Assembly: GCF_023051145.1 (NCBI RefSeq)
Contig: NZ_JALKFS010000005.1
Location: 5,163,733-5,227,732, forward strand
Reading direction: 5' to 3'
DNA: 64,000 bases
From: Williamsia sp. DF01-3
GTDB taxonomy: Bacteria > Actinomycetota > Actinomycetes > Mycobacteriales > Mycobacteriaceae
The stretch's first letter is position 1. Each line of letters opens with the position of its first letter. Shown here piece after piece: positions 15,566 to 23,369 of this stretch. The notes under the pieces were generated by a model, which was not told the origin of the DNA, did no database searches, and was given only the letters and a program-made list of their open reading frames with translations. The position numbers and the translations under genes are program-made.

Positions 15566-16702
15566 GTGGACGGTGTCCCGGGATTCGTTCCGCGGTTGTT
15601 GCGCGACGGTGAGGTCGGCCTGTTCCGTGCCGAGGACCGCGTGTTTGAAGCAATGGTCGAGGGTTGGCGGGCGCAGATGCTGGCGCGTGGGCTGACGAGA
15701 GCAACGATCGACGGGCGCTGCGGGGTGCTGCGCCGGTTCCAGGAGTTCGCCGGGACGTTCCCGTGGTCGTGGAGGCCGGTCGATCTGGATGACTACATGG
15801 CTGGGCGGCGCTCGGGTGAGAAGCCGGTGAGCTGGACGACGCTGCGTTCGGACAGCAATGCCATCGCGATGTTCTGTGCCTACGTCTCGAGCTCGAGTTA
15901 CGGGTGGGGTGCGCTGTGCCAACGGGTCTTCGACGATGTTCCGGCGCAGATCGCGTTCGAGTGGAACACCCCGCGGCACACCTGCGAGGATGCTGTTCCG
16001 GCTGGCCGCCGGGCCTTCACGGCCACGGAGCTGCAGAGACTCTTTGATGACGTGGACGACCGGGTCGATCGTGAGTTCGCTGCTGGGAGTAAGCGCTGGC
16101 TTCCCCTGTTGCGGGACTCGATCGCGTTCAAGGTCTGCTACGCCTTTGGGCTTCGGCGTCGCGAGGTGGCGATGCTGGACGTGCAGGATTTCGGCCCCAA
16201 CCCGCATGTGCCTGCGTACGGCGACTTCGGCGCGGTGACCGTCCGATGGGCCAAAGGCACCACCGGGTCGGGGCCGCGACGACGCACCGTGTTGACGGTC
16301 CCGGAGTTCGACTGGGTGGTTGACCTGCTCCGATTCTGGATCACCGAGCGTGGCCGGCGGCACTTCGCCACCGCTGACCGATCGGCGGCGCTATGGCCGA
16401 GCGAGCGCGCCGAGCGGATAAGAGTGGGTAGCTTGAGTGATGCCTTCGCTGCCGCCCGCGAGGGCGCCGACTTGCCGAAAGAGCTCGGACTGCACTGCCT
16501 GCGACACTCCTACGTCACGCACTTGATCGAGGCCGGCTACGACCCGGCGTTCGTGCAGACTCAAGTCGGTCATGCCTATGCGTCGGTCACCGGGCTGTAC
16601 ACCTCGGTCGGCAACGATTTCAAACAGAAAACCATCCAGCACATGATCGCTTCGCGGCTGGACGGCCACGGCAGGAAGCAGGACGGAGACGCTGATGGCT
16701 GA
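15566..16702 (+). CDS. Tyrosine recombinase/integrase, catalytically complete
   Basis: This 378-residue site-specific recombinase has a SAM-like core-binding domain (about residues 30-120) and a C-terminal catalytic domain. Catalytic residues are visible: Arg in YAFGLRRREVAML (about 196), Lys in VRWAKGTTG (about 230), His-x-x-Arg in LGLHCLRHSYVTHL (about 309-312), GH about 335, and nucleophile Tyr in VTGLYTS (about 344). I chose the GTG at 15566 after CGGAGG; the frame extends upstream to 15497 with poor sequence. It overlaps the HTH gene by eight bases. It is likely to move or resolve the element whose ends flank these genes. Confidence 0.85.
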   Translation: MDGVPGFVPRLLRDGEVGLFRAEDRVFEAMVEGWRAQMLARGLTRATIDGRCGVLRRFQEFAGTFPWSWRPVDLDDYMAGRRSGEKPVSWTTLRSDSNAIAMFCAYVSSSSYGWGALCQRVFDDVPAQIAFEWNTPRHTCEDAVPAGRRAFTATELQRLFDDVDDRVDREFAAGSKRWLPLLRDSIAFKVCYAFGLRRREVAMLDVQDFGPNPHVPAYGDFGAVTVRWAKGTTGSGPRRRTVLTVPEFDWVVDLLRFWITERGRRHFATADRSAALWPSERAERIRVGSLSDAFAAAREGADLPKELGLHCLRHSYVTHLIEAGYDPAFVQTQVGHAYASVTGLYTSVGNDFKQKTIQHMIASRLDGHGRKQDGDADG

Positions 16703-17018
16703 GCAACGACGCATCGGGTATCGCTGGAATCTGCGGACGCAGATGGCGCAGCGCAACCTGTGGAAGAGCACCGAACTGGTGCCGTTGTTGAGGGCTCGGG
16801 GCATCAACCTGTCCGAGAGTCAAGTCTACCGGCTGGTGACCGGCACACCAGAGCGGATCCCGGCACGCACGTTCGCCGCGCTCTGCGACATCCTCGACTG
16901 CGAACCCGGCGAGTTGTTCGAGCCGTTCGTGGAGATGCGGGCAGCGGCCACCGCCCAGGCGCCGAAGCGGCCGGAAGACCTGGGGGTGGCACCCGGCCAG
17001 CCGATCGCCCCCGGGTGA
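16695..17018 (+). CDS. Small HTH protein of the recombinase module
   Basis: This 107-residue protein has a Cro/XRE-type HTH at about residues 25-75 (ELVPLLRARGINLSESQVYR, PARTFAALCDILDCEPGELF). The C-terminal tail is Ala/Pro-rich. Overlap with the integrase stop and a 38-base gap to the next gene indicate one transcript. By position it may act as a repressor or as a recombination directionality factor; neither is shown by sequence alone. Confidence 0.75.
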   Translation: MAEQRRIGYRWNLRTQMAQRNLWKSTELVPLLRARGINLSESQVYRLVTGTPERIPARTFAALCDILDCEPGELFEPFVEMRAAATAQAPKRPEDLGVAPGQPIAPG

Positions 17019-17056
17019 GACTCGTCCGGGACGACAACGAGGACTGACCGATACCG

Positions 17057-18532
17057 ATGGCCAGGCCCCGCAAACCCGACGACCCGGACCTACGTCGCGT
17101 GTGTCCGTGTGATCGCTGCGGCTTGGGCTACCCGCTGGTGGTCACCTGGGGCCCGGAGGATCAGATCTGCGGCTACTGCTACCAGCAGGCCAAACGCACC
17201 CGCGGCACCTGCGACTGCGGCCACATCGGCGTCTTACCGGGCCGAGTAGATGGGCGCCCGGCCTGCCGGGCGTGCGCCCAGATCACCCTCAACATCGATT
17301 GCGTGCGCTGCGGCGCCGAGGACGAGATCTACCGCGCCGGCCTGTGCTGGCCATGCGCACTGAGCGAGACCGTCGACGGACTGCTGACCAACCCGGACAC
17401 CGGCACCATCGCCGAGAGGCTTATCCCCCTGGCTGAGGCGTTGAAATCGATGAAACGCGCCAACAGTGGACTGACCTGGATCCGCCAGCGGCACGTGACC
17501 GACTTCCTGAAACAGTTGGCCACCCTCCCGGAGCTCACGCACGAGGCGATCGATGCACTTCCACGCTCGCGCACCCGCGACTACGTGCGCGGGCTCCTAG
17601 TCGAGCACGGTGGCCTGCCCCGACGTGATGAGCTGCTTGTCCGCTACCAAGCCTGGGCGGACACAGCACTGGAGAGGCTGACCGAGGACACCAACCGGGC
17701 CGTCATTGACCGCTATATCCGCTGGCACCATCTACGGCGCATGAACAAGATGGACCCCGTCCCCCACGGCACCTTCCTGCGCAGCAAGCAGACCGTCACC
17801 GTCGCGATCAACTTCCTCAACTGGCTCGGCGAGCGCGACATCGCGCTCGCCGACGTCGGCCAGGGCGAGGTTGACGCCTGGATCGCCGGCGGGCCGACCA
17901 CGCGACTGCTCGTCGATCGGTTCCTCGGCTGGGCCATGGACACCAAGAACGCCCCACAAGGGCTCACCGTGCCCCGCCATCGCCGCGGTAACAGCACCAC
18001 ACTCAGCGCCACCGACCAGGCCGCCGCCCTGGACCGAATAGTGGACGGCGACACCCTGACCGCACGAGACAAGGCCGCGGCGATTCTAGTCCTTGTCTTC
18101 GGCCAACAGATCCAAGATATTGCCGCGCTGAACTGGGACGACATCACCGTGACCGAGGACCTGGCGACCATTACGCTCGGCAGCGGCCCGATCGTGTTGC
18201 CCGCCCCGCTCGACGGGCCGTGGCGTGAACTCCTGGCTAACCCTGGCCACGATCAGACCGCCGCTCACCCGAGAAGCAACTGGGTCTTCAGAGGGCATTC
18301 CCCCGGCATGCACATCGATCCGATGCACCTACGCCTCCGGCTACGAGACCACCTCGTCAGCGCCCGCGCCGCCCGACTCGGCACACTGCATGAACTCAGC
18401 AAGACCGCCCCGGCCGCCATCATCGCCGATGTCCTGGGCTATCACCCATCGACCATTGAGCGCCACGCTGTTGACGCGGCAGGTACGTACGCCGAATACA
18501 TCGCCGCCGTACGCGAGTACGGCCAGAGGTGA
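17057..18532 (+). CDS. Zinc-ribbon protein with degenerate tyrosine-recombinase fold
   Basis: This 491-residue protein has an N-terminal cysteine-rich region (residues about 15-105: CPCDRCG, CGYCYQQ, CDCGH, CRACAQ, CVRCG, CWPCA), which looks like several zinc ribbons. The middle has an integrase-like core-binding pattern. The C-terminal part keeps the recombinase fold outline (AAILVLVFGQQIQDIAALNW, about 340-360) but has Gln where the first catalytic Arg should be. The HxxR box is replaced by LHELSKTAP (about 443-451); GYHPSTIERH and a Tyr (GTYAEYI) remain. It is probably an accessory DNA-binding partner of the active integrase upstream. It could also be a decayed recombinase, but its intact length argues for retained function. 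Confidence 0.7.
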   Translation: MARPRKPDDPDLRRVCPCDRCGLGYPLVVTWGPEDQICGYCYQQAKRTRGTCDCGHIGVLPGRVDGRPACRACAQITLNIDCVRCGAEDEIYRAGLCWPCALSETVDGLLTNPDTGTIAERLIPLAEALKSMKRANSGLTWIRQRHVTDFLKQLATLPELTHEAIDALPRSRTRDYVRGLLVEHGGLPRRDELLVRYQAWADTALERLTEDTNRAVIDRYIRWHHLRRMNKMDPVPHGTFLRSKQTVTVAINFLNWLGERDIALADVGQGEVDAWIAGGPTTRLLVDRFLGWAMDTKNAPQGLTVPRHRRGNSTTLSATDQAAALDRIVDGDTLTARDKAAAILVLVFGQQIQDIAALNWDDITVTEDLATITLGSGPIVLPAPLDGPWRELLANPGHDQTAAHPRSNWVFRGHSPGMHIDPMHLRLRLRDHLVSARAARLGTLHELSKTAPAAIIADVLGYHPSTIERHAVDAAGTYAEYIAAVREYGQR

Positions 18533-18536
18533 TTCT

Positions 18537-18631
18537 GCGGCGAATTACCGAGCCATCGGTAACAGGGGAAATAGGTAACAGGGAACAAGTACTGTTACCG
18601 GCGTGGAGAGGGCCACAGAGTAATTCGCCGC
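18537..18631. repeat. Nested inverted repeats at the putative right end of the recombinase module
   Basis: The outer arms GCGGCGAATTA (18537-18547) and TAATTCGCCGC (18621-18631) are perfect. Inside, GGTAACAG occurs twice in direct order (18558, 18574; 16-bp period) and pairs with CTGTTACC at 18592-18599. GTTACCGGCGT at 18594-18604 is identical to the left-end sequence at 15371. The structure starts four bases after the stop of the third module gene. It could act as att site, transposon end or terminator; the shared 11-mer favours an element end. Confidence 0.55.
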
Positions 18632-18698
18632 TCGAGACACCGCGATCAGATCGCCTACTCCCGACTTACGAACACCCGCTCCTGCCAGCATCAATTGG

Positions 18699-18733
18699 GC
18701 GGCAACGTAATTAGTCACCGGTGACGAAATGTA
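18699..18733 (+). repeat. Island palindromic repeat, copy 2
   Basis: GTCACCGGTGAC at 18714-18725 is a perfect 12-bp palindrome. It is preceded by GCGGCAACGTAATTA, as in the 18.9-kb copy, and followed by GAAAT. It lies in the gene-poor stretch 18533-19035. A 32-codon frame at 18772-18870 in the same stretch has no recognisable similarity and no ribosome site. Confidence 0.45.
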
Positions 18734-18902
18734 GTCCGTTTCGCGGCGCTCGTATGGCAGCATGCACAGGAATGGTTGATGTACTGATCGCGGAGCCCGG
18801 CGAGCTCCCTCGTCTGCGACTGGCGCCCCACGGATCTCTGGTAGGCAGCCACCGGCGCAGTCCGAAATAGCCAATCTCCTGCCACGTAGATCTATTATCT
18901 AC

Positions 18903-18942
18903 TGCGGCAAAACGTATTCCGTCACCAAAGACGGAACGCAAC
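18903..18942 (+). repeat. Island palindromic repeat, copy 3
   Basis: TTCCGTC and GACGGAA (18917-18923, 18930-18936) form perfect 7-bp arms. The 26-base core ending at 18942 matches the core at 19577 at 21 positions. The GCGGCAAAACGTA flank corresponds to that of copy 2. Confidence 0.5.
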
Positions 18943-19035
18943 CCTAGTCTCGGTGGTGTCGTACGTCTACAGAGATCGTCCCGACGGTGTATTCCAATAT
19001 TCCTTGCTGCCGCCCCCTCGCCGTAGGATCTGGCG

Positions 19036-19497
19036 ATGATCGACAAAGAGCTTGCCACTGTCCTCGACGCGAACCGTACGGCCCTGATCGGCTCGGTGGC
19101 CCGCTTGACGGACGCTCAAAGCCGTTCTCGCTTGGTGCCTTCACTGACCACTCCGATTTCACTTGTCAAACATTGCGCCGCGGCGGAAAGGGTCTGGTTT
19201 CAACGCACCGTCGCGGGTCTTGCGGAGGCCGAGTGCGACGGCTACGCGGCGGGCGACGACCGCGGATGGCTGGTGGATCCCGAGCAAACGCTCGCAGAGG
19301 TGATCGCAGAATACGAAGCTGCTGCTGACCTTTCCCGACGCATCGCGCAAGGACCTGAGCCGGCCGACCGATTCGTTCACTACCGCCGCGGCGAGGTGAC
19401 CTTCCACTGGATAGGGCTTCACATGATCGAAGAGCTGGCACGGCACGCGGGCCACGCCGACATCCTCGTCGAACAGATACTCGCCGCCCCGCAGTAG
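19036..19497 (+). CDS. DinB-family (DUF664-like) protein
   Basis: This 153-residue four-helix protein of the DinB/YfiT type has metal-ligand histidines of the family in SLVKHCAAAERVWF and HMIEELARHAGHADIL, the hallmark C-terminal motif. Members act as thiol-dependent (mycothiol or bacillithiol) transferases or remain uncharacterised. Palindromic repeat copies lie on both sides (ending 18942, starting 19577), so the gene sits like a single-gene insert within the island. Confidence 0.8.
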   Translation: MIDKELATVLDANRTALIGSVARLTDAQSRSRLVPSLTTPISLVKHCAAAERVWFQRTVAGLAEAECDGYAAGDDRGWLVDPEQTLAEVIAEYEAAADLSRRIAQGPEPADRFVHYRRGEVTFHWIGLHMIEELARHAGHADILVEQILAAPQ

Positions 19498-19576
19498 CCA
19501 CCCGCGAGGCCTCCCTCTGCCCGGATTCAACCCGAGGTAACCGATCTGTCGACGTAATAGGCTTCGCTGCCGTAGG

Positions 19577-19602
19577 TTTCGTCACCACTGACGGAACAGA
19601 AC
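19577..19602 (+). repeat. Island palindromic repeat, copy 4
   Basis: CGTCA and TGACG arms around CCAC, within a 26-base core matching the 18917 copy at 21 positions and the 12590 copy at 20. It lies between the DinB gene and the next small gene. Confidence 0.5.
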
Positions 19603-19646
19603 CTCACTGCAGCGGATCTGCGTCACCCATGTGGCAAGGTTTAGTG

Positions 19647-20081
19647 ATGACGACACTGCGCCAGCGAGTCGGGGCACGCCGCTGGCGCTTTATCATTCCT
19701 GGGGCGATTCTGGTGGCGCTGGTTTCTGCCGGCATCATCGTCATCGGCAACGAGACGTCGGACCCTGCGGGCCCATCGCTTGCCGCTGCTCTCGAAATTG
19801 TTTGGTCGCCCGGAACGCGCAGCGCGGACACTGGTCCGTTGACTGGCACCGTGGCGGGCGGCAACTGTAGGAGCAAAGTCGATCCAGGGGTTCCGTTGTA
19901 TTACGGCGAGTATCTGGCGCCCTCAACGCTGCGAGACTCCGTGGGAAGTCGCCCAGGCGTGTTCGCGACGGCCCACCTACCCAACGACACCTACGCCGCG
20001 ATAGCTTGCGAGCACGGCGACCGTAGTTTGCTCAAGTCACTTGCCGATCACGGATGGGCGCTCGGCTACGCCATCGAATAG
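19647..20081 (+). CDS. Small secreted or membrane-anchored protein of unknown function
   Basis: The ATG at 19647 gives 144 residues. A basic N-terminus (TLRQRVGARRWR) leads into one hydrophobic segment (FIIPGAILVALVSAGIIVIG, about residues 14-33), so the rest faces outside. Two Cys (GGNCRSK and AIACEHG) could form a disulfide. I recognise no family. An upstream in-frame ATG at 19629 is less likely. Confidence 0.5.
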   Translation: MTTLRQRVGARRWRFIIPGAILVALVSAGIIVIGNETSDPAGPSLAAALEIVWSPGTRSADTGPLTGTVAGGNCRSKVDPGVPLYYGEYLAPSTLRDSVGSRPGVFATAHLPNDTYAAIACEHGDRSLLKSLADHGWALGYAIE

Positions 20082-20188
20082 TCGCATGCAACGATTTGAA
20101 CTCAGATTCAGGTTCAGGTGAAGCGACGGCCCATGGCTGCAGTGACGGCAGCAGCACGGGCCCGGGGCGTCTTGATACGGGCTTTCTC

Positions 20189-20848
20189 CTACAGCTTCCA
20201 GCCCAAAGTGTGTGCCAGGTCGATAATCTCGCGGTCGATGACGGGACGGTCATCCGGTTCGGACTGCCACCGTCCTGTCATATCACCGACAGCGTAGATC
20301 GCGTCGATGAGCGGTCCTCCGCCACCAACGTCATCGCCGCCGTAACTCCCTGCGTTGCTGTTCCAGATATGTCCGCCAACCACGGGGTGGACAAAGCCGT
20401 CTCCGATACGTGCCGACCACATGCGGCTACAGAGACGGCGCCCCGCGGCCGCCAGCCCATCCCCAAGGTCGCCGCCAAGGTTCAGATACAGCTCCGCGCG
20501 AAGCCGAGCCTCTTCGTCGGGTAGATCTATAGCCCCGGCGACCTGCCGACCAAGCTGCCATCGAGAAACGATGCGGCCGACGTGTTCGGTGACCGCCGGC
20601 GGAACAAGAGGCACCGGGCTGCCGAGGGCGGTCTCATCTGACCGGTACGCCGCCTTGAATCGGCTGCAGGCATACGAGAACGAGTTCGCAGCGCCTTCGT
20701 CCATCGCCCAAAGGGTGGCTTCAAAAACAAAATTGTCGAACTGGTCCCTGCGTTTCGGCACGCACCTACGCAGTGTTCCGACGTCGGCGAGACCGCCAGA
20801 CCGCCGGAACCATTCGAGAACCTTCCCTTCAACCTCCCCGATATACAT
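20189..20848 (-). CDS. Hypothetical protein of the accessory island
   Basis: An intact frame of about 219 residues from the ATG at 20848 (an in-frame start at 20872 is also possible). It is soluble and without a recognisable domain. Landmarks are SYACSRFKAAYRSDE in the middle, GRRLCSRMWSARIGDGFVHP and a C-terminal IDLAHTLGWKL. Codon use is like the surrounding high-GC genes, supporting coding, but the function is unknown. It ends 107 bases from the convergent small gene. Confidence 0.5.
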   Translation of the reverse strand: MYIGEVEGKVLEWFRRSGGLADVGTLRRCVPKRRDQFDNFVFEATLWAMDEGAANSFSYACSRFKAAYRSDETALGSPVPLVPPAVTEHVGRIVSRWQLGRQVAGAIDLPDEEARLRAELYLNLGGDLGDGLAAAGRRLCSRMWSARIGDGFVHPVVGGHIWNSNAGSYGGDDVGGGGPLIDAIYAVGDMTGRWQSEPDDRPVIDREIIDLAHTLGWKL

Positions 20849-20886
20849 CCCGGCTAGCGTAACGGCCGGCACAAAGAACTCCTACA

Positions 20887-20907
20887 CACTCGCACAAGGT
20901 GCGAGTG
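20887..20907. terminator. Hairpin between two minus-strand hypothetical genes
   Basis: CACTCGCA and TGCGAGTG form perfect 8-bp arms around CAAGG, downstream (on the minus strand) of the gene at 20965. No T-run follows. It could be a terminator for that gene or part of the next gene's promoter. Confidence 0.35.
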
Positions 20908-20964
20908 CCCCACCAAGCCCATCGATCAAGCGTCGGGCCTTCGTCCGACACCCGCGACCCTCAT

Positions 20965-21417
20965 TCAAGCTGGGCAATGTTGCACGGCACCGGAATTGTG
21001 TGACATCTCCGCTGACCAATGAAATCCCGCGCCCAGCATCATGATGTCCGCGGATGGAACGACCGCACTGACAACTCCAGTGTCGGTACGGAGTGGCTCG
21101 CCAGTCAGGTCTATTCTCCGGTCTTCGCTGTTGAGCACATACAGCTCGATCCGTTGACCGTTTGCCACCAAGTAACGGAGCTGGATCGCCTCCGTCTCGT
21201 CAGCGCTTAAGCCCGTGAACACAAACATCGTGCCACCAAACGGTGGGATCGGACTCGACAAATTCCACGTCACCCTGGTCGCGACGCCGTCTCCCCCTTC
21301 GCCGACCTCAATGTCTGCTCGCTTCAGGTGAAAGTCGTCGACGCCGACGGTGGGGCCTGCACACGACGATTTCGCTCCCCGCACAACGACATTGCCCGCC
21401 ACATCCGGCCGCTTCAC
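20965..21417 (-). CDS. Hypothetical protein, probably missing its signal peptide
   Basis: 150 residues from a GTG at 21417. The sequence (RVTWNLSSPIPPFGGTMFVF, ETEAIQLRYLVANGQRIELY, VSAVVPSADI) looks like a beta-rich extracellular domain with two Cys. Such proteins normally carry a signal or lipobox, but upstream in frame there is a TAA only five codons away. The lost 5' end and the neighbouring gene fragment suggest it was cut during a rearrangement. I recognise no family. Confidence 0.4.
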   Translation of the reverse strand: MKRPDVAGNVVVRGAKSSCAGPTVGVDDFHLKRADIEVGEGGDGVATRVTWNLSSPIPPFGGTMFVFTGLSADETEAIQLRYLVANGQRIELYVLNSEDRRIDLTGEPLRTDTGVVSAVVPSADIMMLGAGFHWSAEMSHNSGAVQHCPA

Positions 21418-21420
21418 GTT

Positions 21421-21595
21421 CGATAGCCATTACCACTAGCTCTCTGTTCGGCACCGGTGATTACGGGGCTGCCTACCTGTGCACCACGGTGACGATCCGT
21501 AACGACGGCAGCATGCGCAGGACCGTCAACGTGTCCGACTGGATGCTGCAAGATCCCAACGGCGCCAAACTCAGCCCGTCGTTCGGCGGGTGGTG
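21421..21595 (+). pseudogene. DUF4352-like gene fragment at the right island boundary
   Basis: The plus frame reads FGTGDYGAAYLCTTVTIRND and then RTVNVSDWMLQDPNGAKLSP, the beta-sandwich pattern of DUF4352-type lipoprotein domains. It has no start codon of its own, begins at the truncated end of the opposite-strand gene and runs straight into the stop region of the SDR gene. Both ends are missing. It marks the join between island and core sequence. Confidence 0.5.
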
Positions 21596-22336
21596 TCAGG
21601 CACGACCCAAGTTGGTGCCGGGCCGGGTGAGGACGATGCCGGGAAGCACCGCGTACCGCGACAACTCGGTGACCGCGAACGCCATGGTGGCCACGTCGTC
21701 GGCGGTGATCATCTCCGCAGCCGGGATCGCGGTCCACGAGGACATGTCGGTGTTGACGTAGCCGGGCGAGATGGTGGTCGCCGAGACGCCCTTCTCGGAT
21801 TCCTCGAGGTTGAACGTTTCGCATAGAGAGATCAGCGCCGCCTTCGTGGCACCGTATGCGGACAGCTCAGGCTCAGGGTGTACGCCTGTGATCGATGCAA
21901 TGGCAACCACTTTCGCGGCCCCAGCAGTCTCGGCGGTACTGCGCAGAGTCGGCAACAACGACTGGAGCAACACGTACGCCGAGCGGACGTTGACCTGGTA
22001 CAGCTTGTCGAATCGGCGAACCGGCAGTTCACCGATCGGCCCCTTCTGCCCCATCCCCGCGTTGAGGACCAACGCGTCGACCCTGTCGAATTGGTCGAGA
22101 TGGCCCGTGGCCAGTGTCTGCAACTGCTCCTCGTCGGACATGTCGGCGGTGACCACCTCCACACGCACCCCGTGTTCGCCGGAAAGGCGGCCGGCCAAGT
22201 CCTGCAACGGTTCCAGGCTGCGGGCACTGATCGTCAGATCCCAGCCTGCCGCGGCGAATCGGGTCGCGATCGCCGCGCCGATACCGCGCGAGGCACCGGT
22301 CACCAATGCCACCTTGCGTTCTGCGCCATGTGTCAC
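21596..22336 (-). CDS. Short-chain dehydrogenase/reductase
   Basis: 246-residue classical SDR: cofactor motif VTGASRGIGAAIA near the N-terminus, NAG in LVLNAGMGQKG, catalytic Ser in IASITGV, and Tyr-x-x-x-Lys in AYGATKAAL. It reduces or oxidises a hydroxyl/keto group with NAD(P)H. It is the last gene of a minus-strand run TetR - acyl-CoA dehydrogenase - phosphotransferase - SDR. In related pathways such an SDR handles a 3- or 4-hydroxy/oxo acyl intermediate; the exact substrate is inferred. Confidence 0.82.
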   Translation of the reverse strand: MTHGAERKVALVTGASRGIGAAIATRFAAAGWDLTISARSLEPLQDLAGRLSGEHGVRVEVVTADMSDEEQLQTLATGHLDQFDRVDALVLNAGMGQKGPIGELPVRRFDKLYQVNVRSAYVLLQSLLPTLRSTAETAGAAKVVAIASITGVHPEPELSAYGATKAALISLCETFNLEESEKGVSATTISPGYVNTDMSSWTAIPAAEMITADDVATMAFAVTELSRYAVLPGIVLTRPGTNLGRA

Positions 22337-22348
22337 GTGTGTGCCCCT

Positions 22349-23369
22349 CTAGTTCTTTCCCTTGATGGCGCGCAGTCCCGCCGCCATGAACTCGCCGGTC
22401 GCAGCCGCTGCGTTCTCGGCTCCCCGTCCCGACGACGATCCACTGAGCGCGCGGTGTGTGATGCCCTCGCCGATCACTCCGAGTTTGAAGTTGGCGAGCG
22501 CGAGATAGAAGTTCCAGTCGGACAATTCACGACCGGATGCCACCGCGTACCGCTGGGCGATGTCGTCCGGTGACGGATACCGATCACTTGTCCATGCCGC
22601 CTTCATCCCCAGGACGGCGTCGAATATCGGCTCCCGGTATGTGCACATCAGTGCGACATCGGTCAGCGGGTCACCCAGGGTCGACATCTCCCAGTCGACA
22701 ACGGCTTTGACGGTACCCGGATCAGCAGCGTCGAGAATGGTGTTGTCGACGCGGAAGTCGCCGTGCACGATTGAGTTGCTGGTCTGCGCAGGGATCGACT
22801 CCGTGAGTGCTGCATGCAATGTCGCGACATCGTCGAGTTCGCGGGTCTTCACGTGTTCCCACTGCCGGGCCCACAGCTTCACCTGTCGCTCGACGAAACC
22901 GTCGGGACGGCCAATCGCCCAGCCCGACCGACCGATAGTCCACGGCGTGCAGGTCTGCGAGCGCCTTGACCAGTCCGGTGACGTTGCGTTCAACGGCATC
23001 GTCGTCGAGTGCGTCGAGTTCATCGGCGCTGCGCACCACGAGACCGTCAACGAACTCGACCACGGTGAGCGGCGCACCGAGGGCAGTCCCCTCTTTGTCG
23101 AAAGCGACGGTGCGCGCCACCGGCACCGGCGTGTCCTGCAGTGCGCGGGTGACGGTCCACTCGCGGTTCATGTCGTGCGCAGAAGGTGTCAGTCCGCCCG
23201 TCGGGGGACGGCGCACCACCCAATGCGAATTGTCATCGCGCGCAGTGAATGTGAGGTTCGAGCGGCCACCGCTGATGAGCTCGACCACCAGCTCGCCGGA
23301 TACCGGCACACCGCTGTCGACCAGGAAGGCGCGTAGGGCTGGGACGTCCATGCCCGGAAGTTCGGTCAC
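22349..23369 (-). CDS. Aminoglycoside-phosphotransferase-fold kinase (ACAD10/11- or LvaA-like), frame broken once
   Basis: This APH-fold kinase of about 340 residues is split by one frameshift near 22909-22915. The N-terminal frame ends at DYRSVGLGDW and the C-terminal frame resumes at GRPDGFVERQVKLW. Family members read D-W/F-G-R-P here, so two bases are missing (or one is extra). The catalytic loop HGDFRVDN and the metal site VVDWEMSTLGDPLTD are intact. Partners of this kind phosphorylate the 4-hydroxyl of 4-hydroxyacyl-CoA before an acyl-CoA dehydrogenase acts. It overlaps the dehydrogenase stop by four bases, consistent with such a pair. It may be a true pseudogene or a consensus error. 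Confidence 0.75.

Noticed and set aside
15332-18631. RIT (recombinase-in-trio) element
   Set aside because: RIT elements have three tyrosine recombinases; here the middle gene is a small HTH protein and the third lacks catalytic residues.
18699-19602. Integron gene cassettes with attC sites
   Set aside because: The repeats lack the attC core sequences and no IntI-type integrase is present, although the one-gene spacing is suggestive.
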